The notes beneath the pieces are model-generated. The model was not told where the DNA came from and searched no databases. It saw nothing but the letters and a program-made list of their open reading frames with translations. Shown here one piece after another: positions 14,789 to 24,108 of a stretch of 38,615 nt of DNA; the stretch's first letter is position 1; each line of letters starts with the position of its first letter. This stretch comes from Deltaproteobacteria bacterium (GTDB lineage Bacteria > Desulfobacterota > Desulfobacteria > Desulfobacterales > C00003060). The position numbers were made by a program, and so were the translations under genes. The stretch is taken from the NCBI GenBank assembly GCA_019309815.1, contig JAFDFO010000002.1:1-38615 (forward strand), in the 5' to 3' direction.

Positions 14789-16090
14789 ATGATCTATGAT
14801 AAAGAGCTTGAAACCCTGCCAAGGCATGCTTTAGAAGCGATAAAGCTGAAACGGCTTCAGGATCTGGTTGAAAGGGTATACGCGACTGTCCCGTTCTACA
14901 AAAAGGCCTTTGACGAAAAGGGGATCAAACCTGACGAGATCAGATCCCTCGAAGATCTACAAAAACTCCCCTTTACCTTGAAGCAGGACCTGCGAGACAA
15001 TTATCCGTTCGCCATGTTTGCCACTCCCATGGAAAAGGTAGTGCGCATCCACGCCTCCTCCGGCACCACAGGCAAACCCACGGTGGTCGGTTACACCCAA
15101 AAAGATATTGACACATGGTCAGAGCTCATGGCTCGTACCCTGGCGGCCGCCGGCGCGCATAAGGGGGACATCGTCCATAACGCTTATGGCTACGGGCTCT
15201 TTACCGGAGGCCTGGGCTTTCACTACGGTGCGGAGCGATTGGGCGCGTCGGTTATTCCGGTCTCCGGCGGCAACACCAAACGACAAGTGCTGCTGATGAA
15301 GGACTTTGGCCCCACTGTCTTGACCTGTACCCCATCCTACGCCCTGCGTTTGGGTGAGGTGGCCGCCGAGGAGGGGGTCGATTTTAGATCGCTCAAATTC
15401 AGGGTGGGCGTTTGCGGTGCAGAGCCCTGGAGCGAGAGTATGCGTGAGGAGATTGAGAACAAACTCGGGATTGATGCAGTCGACATCTACGGCCTGAGCG
15501 AGATCATAGGACCGGGTGTTTCCGTTGAATGCATAGAGGCGAAACAAGGCCTCCATGTCTTTGAGGATCATTTCATCGTAGAGACCATTCATCCGGAAAC
15601 CGGCGAATCCGTTCCTTACGGGGAGCCGGGAGAGCTTGTCTTTACCACACTTACCAAGGAGGCATTTCCGCTGATTCGATATCGGACCCGGGACCTCTCC
15701 GTGCTGAACCAAGAGCCCTGCAAATGCGGCAGGACCCTGGTTCGCATGGGACGCATCACGGGACGCTCTGACGATATGCTTATTATTCGGGGGGTGAACG
15801 TATTTCCGTCACAGATCGAAAGTGTACTCTTGGCCAGAAAGGATGTAGCCCCGTACTACCTGCTGATCATCGACCGAAAAGAGCACTTGGACACCTTGGA
15901 GGTGGACGTTGAGATCACCGAAGAAGCCTTCTCCGGTGCTGTGAAAGACCTTCAATCTGTGGAAAGAGACATTGAAAAGGATATCAAAGACCTGTTGGGG
16001 GTTTCGTGCACGGTCCGTTTGGTCGAACCCAGAACCATCCAGCGGAGCGAGGGTAAAGCTCAGAGGGTCATAGACAAACGCAAACTGTAG
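14789..16090 (+). CDS. paaK: Phenylacetate-CoA ligase (AMP-forming)
   Basis: 433 aa, family length. It activates phenylacetate (or another aryl acid) to its CoA thioester with ATP. The adenylation P-loop [14 protein letters not shown] is at 90-103. [10 protein letters not shown] and YRTRDLSVL follow, and the C-terminal [24 protein letters not shown] carries the hinge Asp. The AMP-binding C-terminal lid is complete. It starts after GGAAGGAGTTAGGGAAC. It heads an operon with an ACT-domain gene 14 bp downstream and Liv-type transporter genes. In anaerobes such ligases can feed indolepyruvate-type oxidoreductases, which interconvert arylacetyl-CoA and arylpyruvate. The Phe attenuator upstream favours an anabolic or salvage role. 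Confidence 0.93.
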   Translation: MIYDKELETLPRHALEAIKLKRLQDLVERVYATVPFYKKAFDEKGIKPDEIRSLEDLQKLPFTLKQDLRDNYPFAMFATPMEKVVRIHASSGTTGKPTVVGYTQKDIDTWSELMARTLAAAGAHKGDIVHNAYGYGLFTGGLGFHYGAERLGASVIPVSGGNTKRQVLLMKDFGPTVLTCTPSYALRLGEVAAEEGVDFRSLKFRVGVCGAEPWSESMREEIENKLGIDAVDIYGLSEIIGPGVSVECIEAKQGLHVFEDHFIVETIHPETGESVPYGEPGELVFTTLTKEAFPLIRYRTRDLSVLNQEPCKCGRTLVRMGRITGRSDDMLIIRGVNVFPSQIESVLLARKDVAPYYLLIIDRKEHLDTLEVDVEITEEAFSGAVKDLQSVERDIEKDIKDLLGVSCTVRLVEPRTIQRSEGKAQRVIDKRKL

Positions 16091-16104
16091 CAAAGGAGCG
16101 TGTC

Positions 16105-16536
16105 ATGCGAGTCGAACAAATATCCGTATTCTTGGAGAACAGGACGGGTCGGCTTGCCGAGATAACTCGCGTGTTGGGAGACGCTGGCGTTAATATTCGT
16201 GCACTCTCCCTGGCCGACACGTCTGATTTCGGCATTCTCCGCCTGATCGTTAGTGACAACGAGAAGGCAACAGAAGCCCTGAAAGAACATGGGTTCACCG
16301 TCGGCAAGACCAGCGTGGTTGCAGTCGAAGTTGAAGACAGACCCGGAGGGTTGAATCGTATCTTGGAGATCCTGAGCAAAGAGGATGTCAACGTGGAATA
16401 CATGTACGCCTTTGTCCAGCACAGCGGTGCGAACGCGCTCATGATCTTCCGCTTTGATGATATTGATGCTGCAGTGAAACTCCTTATAGACAACGACATC
16501 AAGATACTGGAAGGAAAAACAGTGTATACCCTGTAG
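16105..16536 (+). CDS. Tandem ACT-domain protein
   Basis: 143 aa made of two ACT folds: residues 3-67 ([35 protein letters not shown]) and 70-143 ([33 protein letters not shown]). Both keep the Gly of the loop between strand 1 and helix 1 (NRTGRL, DRPGGL), the usual amino-acid-binding position. There is no catalytic domain. Such small ACT proteins commonly follow paaK in Desulfobacterota and may bind an aromatic amino acid to modulate the ligase. With a Phe-responsive leader in front, Phe is the obvious candidate ligand, which is an inference. Confidence 0.9.
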   Translation: MRVEQISVFLENRTGRLAEITRVLGDAGVNIRALSLADTSDFGILRLIVSDNEKATEALKEHGFTVGKTSVVAVEVEDRPGGLNRILEILSKEDVNVEYMYAFVQHSGANALMIFRFDDIDAAVKLLIDNDIKILEGKTVYTL

Positions 16537-16589
16537 CCTCAGCTCCATGTGTGGCTACCAAAGACACCCTACAAAGGAGGCAAGGAACG

Positions 16590-17777
16590 ATGAAACGGAA
16601 AGAGACAATTGGCAAGGGTGCGGTTTATCTGATAGCCGCTGTTCTGGTGGCAACCTTTACCCTCATTCCGGTTGCGGAGATCTATGCCCAGGAGGCATAC
16701 AAGGTTGGGGCGGTTTTCTCGGTAACAGGGAGGGCTTCTTTCCTGGGCGACCCTGAAAAGAAGACCGCTATGATGCTTGCTGAACAGATCAACGCAGCAG
16801 GAGGAATTGGTGGTCACCCATTGGAATTAATCGTCTATGACGACGAAGGGGACCCCACAAAGTGTGCCCTTTCTGTCAGGAAACTGATCACCCAGGACAA
16901 GGTTTGCGCCATCATCGGGCCCTCTTTGAGCGGCTTTTCCTTGGCTGTTCTTCCAGAGGCGGAGAAGCACAAGATACCTCTGGTGTCATGCGCGGCCAGC
17001 TATAAGATTGTCCACAACGAAAAGACGGGTAAACCGTACAAATGGGTCTTCAAGGTGCCCCAGTCCGACAGTATGGCGGTGGAAGCGATTTACGATCACA
17101 TGAAAAAACGTGGCATTAAGAAGATTGCTATTATGACAGGTACCACAGGTTTTGGCAAAAGCGGCCGGGGTGAGTTGACACGGCTGGCTCCCAAGTACGG
17201 CATAACGATCGTCGCTGATGAAACATACGGTCCAAAGGATACGAGCCTTGCAGCCCAACTTACCAAGATTAAGGGATTGGCTCCACAGGCTATTGTGAAT
17301 TGGTCGATTGGGCCGACCCAGGTGATTGCCTTGAGAAACTGTCAAGAGTTGGGAATGACCAACGTCACCTTCTACCAGAGCCATGGCTTTGGAAGCAAAA
17401 AGAACATCGACCTGGCAGTTGGCGCTGCTGAAGGGGTCTTCACGCCTTTGGGAGCCTGCAACTATGCTGAGATCCTTCCAGATGACCACCCGCAAAAAGG
17501 GGTCACCATGGAATACCGCAGAGCTTATACAATGAAGTACTTTGAACCTGTCTCGTCCTTTGGCGGTCATGCCTGGGATGCGCTTAGCCTGGTCGTCCAG
17601 GCCTTGAAGGCTGTGGGTTGTGACCATGCAAAGATCAGGGATCATATAGAAAATACCAAGGACTTCGTAGGGCAACACGGCGTTTTCAGCTTCTCGCCGA
17701 AAAACCATAACGGCCTGACCAAAAAGGCCTTCCAGATGATTGTGGTGAAAAACGGGGCTTGGGCTTTTGCCGATTAG
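16590..17777 (+). CDS. livK: Branched-chain/aromatic amino acid-type ABC transporter substrate-binding protein
   Basis: 395 aa. A signal peptide covers residues 1-31 (basic start, hydrophobic VYLIAAVLVATFTLI, likely cleavage after EIYAQ). A type I periplasmic binding fold (Peripla_BP_6) follows: YKVGAVFSVTGRASFLGDPEKK, INAAGGIGGHPLELIVYDDEGDPTKC, AIIGPSLSGFSLAV. ATG 16590 is preceded by AAAGGAGG; a GTG at 16551 lies before that site and is less likely. The ligand could be branched-chain or aromatic amino acids or an aryl acid. Its position in a Phe-attenuated operon suggests phenylalanine or phenylacetate. Confidence 0.9.
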   Translation: MKRKETIGKGAVYLIAAVLVATFTLIPVAEIYAQEAYKVGAVFSVTGRASFLGDPEKKTAMMLAEQINAAGGIGGHPLELIVYDDEGDPTKCALSVRKLITQDKVCAIIGPSLSGFSLAVLPEAEKHKIPLVSCAASYKIVHNEKTGKPYKWVFKVPQSDSMAVEAIYDHMKKRGIKKIAIMTGTTGFGKSGRGELTRLAPKYGITIVADETYGPKDTSLAAQLTKIKGLAPQAIVNWSIGPTQVIALRNCQELGMTNVTFYQSHGFGSKKNIDLAVGAAEGVFTPLGACNYAEILPDDHPQKGVTMEYRRAYTMKYFEPVSSFGGHAWDALSLVVQALKAVGCDHAKIRDHIENTKDFVGQHGVFSFSPKNHNGLTKKAFQMIVVKNGAWAFAD

Positions 17778-17786
17778 TCCAGAGCG

Positions 17787-17841
17787 AGGCGTGTCCGAGA
17801 CTGTCAAGTGAATAAAGCTGCGTGACTCGGACACGCCTTTG
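17787..17841 (+). terminator. Hairpin between livK and livH
   Basis: AGGCGTGTCCGAG (17787-17799) pairs perfectly with CTCGGACACGCCT (17826-17838), followed by TTTGTTTGTT. It lies 9 bp after the livK stop. Partial termination or 3'-end protection here would give more binding protein than permease, as is usual for ABC importers. Confidence 0.8.
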
Positions 17842-18008
17842 TTTGTTGATCCGATTTTCGTTCAAGATAAAGATGCATGAGTTTGCTCGGGGCCTTGAAG
17901 CCTTTCCATGGCTCAACGGCCCCGTTCCTCGCTGAGGACTCCGGGTCCACTCGAATGCCTACCTGCGCGCGGGGCCACAATCGGCGGTACGCTAATAGTT
18001 GATTGATT

Positions 18009-18911
18009 ATGGAAGAGATTTCATTCGCAAGCCAGCTTCTCCAATACACCATAACCGGGATTACTGTTGGTAGCATCTATGCCATGGTGGCCATCGGGTT
18101 TAGCGTGATCTACAACGTTACTGAGGCCATCAATTTTGCACAGGGCGAATTTGTGATGCTTGGCGGCTTGATTATGGTTTTCCTTCAGGTTGCCTTGCAC
18201 ATACCCCTCGTTTTTTCATTCGCGCTCACGATCGTGGTCGTCACAGTAGTCGGCATACTTCTGCACCGTCTGGCTATCAGGCCTATTCGAGAGCCATCGG
18301 TTCTCTCCATGATCATAGCCACCATCGGGGCCTCTTTCTTCATAAGAGGGGCGGCCATGTTTATATGGGGAAAAGATCCCTTTGATCTGCCCCCCTTTTC
18401 CGGTCGAAATCCTATCGCTTTCTATGGCGCGATGATACAACCCCAGAGTCTGTGGGTTGTCGGCTTTCTCGTTGCCGTAGTGGTTGTTCTCACACTCTTT
18501 TTTGATCGCACCATCCTCGGGAAGGCATTACGGGCCTGCGCGGTCAACCCGAACGCATCGAGCCTGGTGGGCATCAACGTGAACTATATGATCCTCCTTT
18601 CATTTGCGCTGAGTGCAGCCATCGGTGCCATAGGAGGCATTGTGATCACCCCCATTTCTCTCATGGAGTATGATCGCGGGGCCATGTTGGCAGTCAAAGG
18701 CTTTGCAGCATGTGTGCTTGGAGGAATGGGGAGTTTTTATGGAGCCATCATAGGGGGCCTGATCATCGGACTTATAGAGTCGCTGGGAGCGGGCCTCATC
18801 TCATCCGGATACAAGGATGCTTTTGCCCTTTTGGTTCTGCTCTTTGTCCTCTTCCTCAAACCAAGTGGCCTGCTGGGCAGCATGGAGATTAGCAAGATAA
18901 AGGAATTCTGA
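18009..18911 (+). CDS. livH: Liv-type ABC transporter permease LivH
   Basis: 300 aa inner-membrane protein with about eight hydrophobic segments. The family marks are GITVGSIYAMVAIGFSVIYNVTEAINFAQGEFVMLGG at the N-terminus, RACAVNPNASSLVGINVNYMILLSFALSAAIGAIGG in the middle (the cytoplasmic loop contacting the ATPase), and KGFAACVLGGMGSFYGAIIGGLIIGLIE. ATG 18009 is taken; a TTG two codons upstream is possible, and no good ribosome-binding site is visible. It lies 33 bp ahead of livM. Confidence 0.92.
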   Translation: MEEISFASQLLQYTITGITVGSIYAMVAIGFSVIYNVTEAINFAQGEFVMLGGLIMVFLQVALHIPLVFSFALTIVVVTVVGILLHRLAIRPIREPSVLSMIIATIGASFFIRGAAMFIWGKDPFDLPPFSGRNPIAFYGAMIQPQSLWVVGFLVAVVVVLTLFFDRTILGKALRACAVNPNASSLVGINVNYMILLSFALSAAIGAIGGIVITPISLMEYDRGAMLAVKGFAACVLGGMGSFYGAIIGGLIIGLIESLGAGLISSGYKDAFALLVLLFVLFLKPSGLLGSMEISKIKEF

Positions 18912-18944
18912 GTTTGTTTGGATTTCTCTTAGGCTTTCTTCACC

Positions 18945-19916
18945 ATGGATAGACTACCATTCAAAAAGAACAGGGACATTCTGCATCTGACGGGGTTCAG
19001 TCTAGGCCTCCTCTTGTTTCCTTGGCTTGCCCAGCATGTCTCCATTTTTTCCCATTACATGGATGTGATGGTCTTTGCGGGAATTTACAGTATCATGACC
19101 ATTGGCCTGTGTCTCCTCATGGGGTATGCGGGCCAAATTTCGTTGGGACATGCCGCGTTCTTTGGCCTTGGTGCCTATATCTCGGGGGTGGTCACTACAA
19201 AGTACGGGATCAATCCATGGCTATGTCTTCTCATGGGGATGGCAGTTTCTTCAGTCGTAGCCGTCATCATAGGAGCCCCCTCTTTGAAACTGAGAGGGCA
19301 CTACCTGGCCATGGCGACCCTGGCCTTTTGTATTATCATCACGATTGTCTTCAATGAGAATGTGGAATTGACAGGGGGCCCTGATGGACTTGCGTTTATC
19401 CCGGGAATGTCTCTTATGGGATATCCCCTCGATTCGATCGCCAAGTACTATTACCTTGTTTGGGGTTTTGTTCTTTTGTCATTACTTATCAGCCTCAATA
19501 TCATTCGCTCCAGGGTGGGCCGGGCCATGCGATCAATACACGGGAGCGAACTGGCAGCCAGCGCCATGGGAGTCAATATCTCTAAGTACAAGATCTACGT
19601 GTTTGTCGTTTCGGCTGTCATGGCCTCTGTGGCGGGAAGTCTTTATGCCCACTACCTGAACTTCCTTAGTCCCGCCAGCTTCGACCTCTTTGTGTCCATC
19701 AAGCTCCTGATCATGATCATTCTGGGTGGGATGCACAGTGTTTGGGGAGCAGTGGTAGGCGCAGCGCTTATTACTTTTCTAAATTACGAGTGGCTGCACT
19801 ACTTTGAGGAAGCCGAAGGCATGATATACGGGCTGATCATCCTGGTGATCATCATCTTTCTTCCCCGGGGGTTGGTCAGTGTGCCCGGGAAGGTAAGAAG
19901 GATTTGGACAAGATAG
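18945..19916 (+). CDS. livM: Liv-type ABC transporter permease LivM
   Basis: 323 aa with about nine to ten hydrophobic segments. Typical stretches are IYSIMTIGLCLLMGYAGQISLGHAAFFGLGAYISG, LKLRGHYLAMATLAF, LTGGPDGLAFIPG and the coupling loop RAMRSIHGSELAASAMGVNISKYKIYVF. It pairs with LivH to form the transmembrane core. The usual livG and livF ATPase genes do not follow: the next gene is on the opposite strand. The ATPases must be supplied from elsewhere. Confidence 0.92.
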   Translation: MDRLPFKKNRDILHLTGFSLGLLLFPWLAQHVSIFSHYMDVMVFAGIYSIMTIGLCLLMGYAGQISLGHAAFFGLGAYISGVVTTKYGINPWLCLLMGMAVSSVVAVIIGAPSLKLRGHYLAMATLAFCIIITIVFNENVELTGGPDGLAFIPGMSLMGYPLDSIAKYYYLVWGFVLLSLLISLNIIRSRVGRAMRSIHGSELAASAMGVNISKYKIYVFVVSAVMASVAGSLYAHYLNFLSPASFDLFVSIKLLIMIILGGMHSVWGAVVGAALITFLNYEWLHYFEEAEGMIYGLIILVIIIFLPRGLVSVPGKVRRIWTR

Positions 19917-19928
19917 AGTGGGTCGCTA

Positions 19929-20972
19929 TTACAAAGGCCAGTAGGATTCTTGGACTTTCATCACATCTTTCACGATTCCGGGTGCCGCCCCTTTTTCCAA
20001 ACCTTCCAAGTCATCAGCGCTCAAGATACTCTCTCCCACGAGCTCTTTTAAGACGGCCTTTGCAGACTCCCTGAGACCTGTAAGATGATACCCTCCCTCC
20101 AAGGTGATGGCCAGCCTCTCGGAGGCGCATTCCTTGGCAAGCGCCATGATCAGACGTGTCATGGCCGCGTAACCCTTTGGTGTGACCTGCATGCCTCCAA
20201 GGGGATCTGCCACGTACGTGTCAAACCCGGCAGATACAAAGATCAGTTCCGGCTTGAAAGCTCTCCCTATTGGACAAAGGATCTGCTCAAAGATCTTGAA
20301 AAAGTCAGCGTCCCCGTAACCTGAAGACAATGGAACGTTGACAGTGAACCCCATCCCTTCTCCGCGTCCGACCTCCCTCATACCTCCTGTCCCAGGATAG
20401 TGAGGATACTGGTGTGTGGAAAAATAGAGGACATCCGGGTCTTCATAGAAGCTGTTCTGAGTTGCGTTGCCGTGGTGGAGATCCCAGTCAATGATCAGGA
20501 TCTTCTTCAGCCCATGGGTCTTTATGGCGTAGCGGGCACCTAGGGCGACATTGTTGAAAAGACAGAAGCCCATGGCCCGATCTTTTTCCGCATGATGCCC
20601 GGGCGGCCTCACCAGGGCAAAACCGTTTCTTACGGTGCCGTCAAGGATCCTGTCCACCAGGGAAAACAGACCACCCACGGCCAGGCTGGCTGCCTGATAC
20701 GAAAGGGATGTGGTCTGGGTATCAGGATCAAGTGACGCGTGGGGCTTCCCGTCCGTGGCAGCTACCCTCTGGATATGGGAAGGGCTGTGGATCCATGCCA
20801 GCTCATCGTGAGTGGCAGGGCGTGGTGAGATTGTCACAAACCTTCCTGCCATGTCTTCCGCTTCAATCATCTCATAGATAACTTGCAGACGCTCGGGGCT
20901 TTCAACGTGAGGAAAGCCGGCAAGGTGCTGTTTGTAAAGGTCGTGGCAGACTATGCCCGTCTTTGACGACAT
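19929..20972 (-). CDS. Histone deacetylase-family protein (AcuC/HDAC-like amidohydrolase)
   Basis: 347 aa zinc hydrolase that removes acyl groups from amines such as acetyl-lysine or acetylpolyamines. Catalytic parts are intact: RPPGHHAEKDRAMGFCLFNN with His126-His127, IDWDLHHGNAT with zinc ligands D164 and H166, SAGFDTYVADPLGG with the third zinc Asp, and LEGGYHLTGL with the transition-state Tyr. ATG 20972 is chosen for AAGGAG 6 nt upstream; the frame is open further to 21053, but that part runs through a heptad repeat. With an acs gene in the window, deacetylation of Acs is possible but unproven. Confidence 0.92.
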   Translation of the reverse strand: MSSKTGIVCHDLYKQHLAGFPHVESPERLQVIYEMIEAEDMAGRFVTISPRPATHDELAWIHSPSHIQRVAATDGKPHASLDPDTQTTSLSYQAASLAVGGLFSLVDRILDGTVRNGFALVRPPGHHAEKDRAMGFCLFNNVALGARYAIKTHGLKKILIIDWDLHHGNATQNSFYEDPDVLYFSTHQYPHYPGTGGMREVGRGEGMGFTVNVPLSSGYGDADFFKIFEQILCPIGRAFKPELIFVSAGFDTYVADPLGGMQVTPKGYAAMTRLIMALAKECASERLAITLEGGYHLTGLRESAKAVLKELVGESILSADDLEGLEKGAAPGIVKDVMKVQESYWPL

Positions 20973-21003
20973 AATATGCTCCTTGGTGTTTGAGGTGGCG
21001 TGT

Positions 21004-21038
21004 GCCTTGGGCCTTGCGCCTTGCGCCATAAACCTTAA
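21004..21038. repeat. Heptad array (GGCGCAA family)
   Basis: Five 7-nt units: GCCTTGG, GCCTTGC, GCCTTGC, GCCATAA, ACCTTAA (on the minus strand GGCGCAA-like). It lies 31 bp upstream of the HDAC-like start codon. It has the same period as the arrays near 2.3, 3.8, 27.9 and 37.5 kb but a different word. Confidence 0.65.
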
Positions 21039-21460
21039 TCTCACACCTGACAAGACATTACAAGAATTGAAGCCGCGGTTGGTATTCTCTCGGGGAAGTC
21101 TTTATTGGTGCTGACCAGCACCTCGGGCTTTGATCTTTCAAGACGCACAGAGTTGACCGCCGCTTTTTTCGTTCGCCTTGGCTATACGCTCCAGTAGCCT
21201 TTTGAACCAGCCCTTCTTCACATCCTGTTCAGGCTTTGCTACATGTTCACATCGTATCAAAGGGCGGTTCTGTTCACGCGTCATTTCTTCTCATATCCTC
21301 TGGGTAGATAGCAGCCAACGCCTTATCGTTTGTTTGCACAAAATACTGTTGCCAGGCCAGCTTGTCAACAGCATTCGCCGCTTTTCCCCTTGACAACAAG
21401 TTGTTACCGCACTACACCCGATGGCTACCACGCTTATAAGAACCTCATAGCCGATATCCC
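21039..21460. other. Spacer with possible moaB promoter
   Basis: About 420 bp. It contains the 48-codon minus-strand frame described separately. TTGACAACAAGTTGTTACC near 21392 includes a -35-like TTGACA and the inverted repeat AACAA-G-TTGTT. A recognisable -10 is not certain (TACACC 17 nt on). Confidence 0.35.
21138..21284 (-). CDS. Hypothetical 48-aa peptide with C-terminal Cys
   Basis: MTREQNRPLIRCEHVAKPEQ, then an amphipathic basic helix GWFKRLLERIAKANEKSGG and the end QLCAS. No signal peptide or membrane segment. The ribosome-binding site is poor (GAGAAG). The helix followed by Gly-Gly and a Cys-containing tail resembles the layout of small modified-peptide precursors, but no maturase gene is nearby. 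The family is not recognised. Confidence 0.4.
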   Translation of the reverse strand: MTREQNRPLIRCEHVAKPEQDVKKGWFKRLLERIAKANEKSGGQLCAS

Positions 21461-21967
21461 ATGGGAATTAGAACACATAGAAGCCAGGCTCCAAAGTCGC
21501 TAAGAATCGCCGTTTTGACTGTGTCGAGCACCCGCAGGCTGGCCGACGACAAAAGTGGGCATTGGATCAAAAAACGGATCCAGAAAAAACAAAGAGTGGT
21601 TTTTCACAACGTGATTTCCGACAACAAGGAAGTCATTGAATACACAATCCGAGCAGTCATTCAAGAACATAACCCTCACGCAATCATAGTGACCGGAGGG
21701 ACTGGCATCAGTCCCAATGATGTTACCATCGAGGCGATCCGACCCATGTTCACCAAAGAACTGACAGCCTTTGGCCCCCTTTTTGCCCAGCTGAGCTACG
21801 AAAGAATCGACTCTGCAGCACTCCTCTCCCGGGCCACTGCCGGCGTGGTGGGGCAAACCATGGTCTTTTGTATACCCGGCAGCATAGACGCCTGCAAGCT
21901 TGCCTGCAAAGAACTCATCTTCCCTGAACTGGGCCACCTCGCAAGGCACGCGCACGAAATTCAGTGA
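21461..21967 (+). CDS. moaB: MoaB/MogA-type molybdopterin adenylyltransferase
   Basis: 168 aa. It adenylylates molybdopterin ahead of molybdenum or tungsten insertion. The molybdopterin-binding motif TGGTGISPNDVT (78-89) is intact, as are VLTVSSTR near the N-terminus and the C-terminal GVVGQTMVFCIPGSIDACKLACKEL (family: IF.LPGSP.A). It stands alone; no other cofactor genes lie in the window. It converges with the YifB gene 33 bp away without an obvious terminator. Confidence 0.9.
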   Translation: MGIRTHRSQAPKSLRIAVLTVSSTRRLADDKSGHWIKKRIQKKQRVVFHNVISDNKEVIEYTIRAVIQEHNPHAIIVTGGTGISPNDVTIEAIRPMFTKELTAFGPLFAQLSYERIDSAALLSRATAGVVGQTMVFCIPGSIDACKLACKELIFPELGHLARHAHEIQ

Positions 21968-22000
21968 GAGGGAAGAAACGGTTTCTGGGCTCTGAGGAGA

Positions 22001-23542
22001 CTATTGCCACCCGAAGATGGTGCCCCGGTCCAAGCTTCGGTATTGAATCGCCTCAGAGATATGATTCGCGTCAACCTTCTCAGCTCGTTCCAGGTCCGCA
22101 ATCGTTCTTCCAATCCGCAGGATCCGGTTGTACGCCCGAGCCGAAAGCCCCAGTTTGTCAATCGCCGCTTCGAGCAGTCTGTGGGAATCCCGGTCAACAG
22201 TGCAATGTCTTCTGATCTGACGGTTGGTCATCTGAGCATTGCAGTGAATCTTCGTCCGTCTTAACCTCTCGGACTGGATGGCACGTGCCCGATTCATGCG
22301 CTCCCTGATATCGGCAGAGGTTGGGGCATCCTGCTGGCTGGCGAGATCCCTGTAAGGGACACCGGGCACCTCCACGTGAATGTCTATGCGATCCATGAGT
22401 GGACCAGAGATCTTGGACCGATACCGATGGATTTTCGTATAGGTGCACGTGCATTCGTGATTGGGATCAGAGAAATACCCGCAGGGACAGGGATTCATGG
22501 CAGCCACGAGCATGAACCTGGCAGGATAGGTTATGCTCATTAGGGCACGTGCAATAGTGACATACCCGTCCTCCATAGGCTGACGCAGCACCTCAAGCAC
22601 ATTCTTCTTAAACTCCGGGAGTTCATCCAGAAAGAGAACACCATTGTGCGATAGACTCACTTCTCCGGGTCTTGGGGTATGTCCCCCGCCAATAAGCCCC
22701 GCATCGGATATAGTATGGTGCGGAGAACGAAATGGTCGACGTGTGATCAGGGCCTGGGACTCTCTCAGCATACCCAACACACTGTACACCTTGGTCGTCT
22801 CGATAGCTTCTTCGAAGGTGATTGGAGGCAGGATCGTTGCCAGGCGTTTTGCCAACATGGTTTTTCCTGCCCCAGGAGGGCCGACCATAATGACGTTGTG
22901 CCCTCCTGCTGCCGCTATCTCCAATGCCCGTTTTACATGTTCTTGACCTTTGACTTCAGAGAAGTCAATCTCGTCTGGGTCTGCTTCCTGAAAAATGGTT
23001 TGGATGTCTACAGATTCGGGCTGAATGGCCCTCAAGCCGCACAGGTAATCTACGAGTGTACCCAGGGTGGGCACTGGGAGCACTTCTATCCTGTCTACCA
23101 CTGCCGCTTCCGGCGCGTTATCTTTCGGGAGAATCATGCCCCGACAGCCGGAGTTTCTAGCCAAGAGAGCTATGGGGAGTGATCCGCGCACCGGCTTGAC
23201 GCGTCCGTCCAGGGAGAGTTCGCCTAGGATCAAGAACTCGGCGAGTCGGTCCTGGGGCACGATCCCTGAGGCACACAGGATGCCCAGTGCAATGGGGAGA
23301 TCAAAGCCTGTCCCCTCTTTCTTGATATCAGCAGGCGCGAGGTTGACCGTGATGCGATCATCCGGAAACCTGTAACCGGAATTGTTGATTGCAGATTTGA
23401 CCCGGTCTTTGCTTTCTTTTACAGCCACCTCTGGCAGGCCCACCGTGGTAAAGCTTGGAAGTCCTTGCCTGATATCAACCTCAACCTCCACGACATAGGC
23501 ATCAACCCCCAATACTGCGCTGCTCAAGACCCGAGAAAGCAA
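22001..23542 (-). CDS. comM: YifB/ComM-family Mg-chelatase-like AAA+ ATPase
   Basis: 513 aa from TTG 23542 (E. coli YifB is 506). ComM is a hexameric helicase that promotes branch migration in natural transformation; the wider YifB family is less studied. An N-terminal Lon-protease-like domain ([21 protein letters not shown]) is followed by Walker [16 protein letters not shown], Walker [24 protein letters not shown] with a Cys-rich insert, and the C-terminal [17 protein letters not shown] Mg-chelatase domain. The frame is open to ATG 23629, but the family starts at [24 protein letters not shown] lies 8 nt before the TTG. Confidence 0.9.
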   Translation of the reverse strand: MLSRVLSSAVLGVDAYVVEVEVDIRQGLPSFTTVGLPEVAVKESKDRVKSAINNSGYRFPDDRITVNLAPADIKKEGTGFDLPIALGILCASGIVPQDRLAEFLILGELSLDGRVKPVRGSLPIALLARNSGCRGMILPKDNAPEAAVVDRIEVLPVPTLGTLVDYLCGLRAIQPESVDIQTIFQEADPDEIDFSEVKGQEHVKRALEIAAAGGHNVIMVGPPGAGKTMLAKRLATILPPITFEEAIETTKVYSVLGMLRESQALITRRPFRSPHHTISDAGLIGGGHTPRPGEVSLSHNGVLFLDELPEFKKNVLEVLRQPMEDGYVTIARALMSITYPARFMLVAAMNPCPCGYFSDPNHECTCTYTKIHRYRSKISGPLMDRIDIHVEVPGVPYRDLASQQDAPTSADIRERMNRARAIQSERLRRTKIHCNAQMTNRQIRRHCTVDRDSHRLLEAAIDKLGLSARAYNRILRIGRTIADLERAEKVDANHISEAIQYRSLDRGTIFGWQ

Positions 23543-24108
23543 AATATCCTGACTTCCGGAAAGAAATGCTGATTCTTGGAGTTTATTGTTGAGTAATCCG
23601 GGTTGACTTGTCCCCAAACCGTGATGCAAAGAATGCCAGAGATTCCTATAAAGGCAATCCTGTTTTCTTGCGGATGAAATGCGGAGGTCACATTAGTAGC
23701 CCTAGGTAGGGGGTATTGGAACTGTCTTTTGGGATGAGCATGTGTTCAAAACGTCCAGGAATCCAGCCATGCGATCCCACAGAAGTCCTGGCAGGCCGGC
23801 CTGGAAGGGAGCGGCTCCTGTTGCAAAATGGACACAACCCCAACCTGCGACGTGTACCTTTCTACACACCTGGCGTGTACAGCATAACATCACACTTCAA
23901 AAAAAGACAAGGGGCGCATCGCTCCTTTCTCCTTAATATTCAGCTGGTTATATTTCTGGAGTTGCGTTTCCTCCAAAATATTGCTTGACGTGGTATGGCA
24001 GTTGCTATACTAAATTTTGTTTTGCCAAAAAGGTGTCCTTGCCGTAGGCCCATTGAGCCGTCGGCTACAACAGCGACAAGGCGACCGAGATCTGAAAGGA
24101 CAATCGAA
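23543..24108. other. Divergent spacer between yifB and lpxC
   Basis: About 565 bp. No family-like reading frame found. It contains a 12-bp palindrome CAGGCCGGCCTG (23792-23803) and the lpxC promoter at its right end. The remainder shows nothing I can name. Confidence 0.4.
23985..24011 (+). promoter_or_regulatory. lpxC promoter
   Basis: TTGACG at 23985-23990 and TATACT at 24006-24011, spacer 15 nt, about 98 nt before the lpxC start codon. The short spacer matches that of the Phe-leader promoter in this window. Confidence 0.55.

Noticed and set aside
21300-21460. tRNA or other structured RNA gene upstream of moaB
   Set aside because: No cloverleaf could be built by eye. Only short palindromes were found.
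23702-23893. 63-codon minus-strand frame upstream of yifB
   Set aside because: Cys/Pro/Trp-rich composition typical of chance frames, no ribosome-binding site, no recognisable domain.
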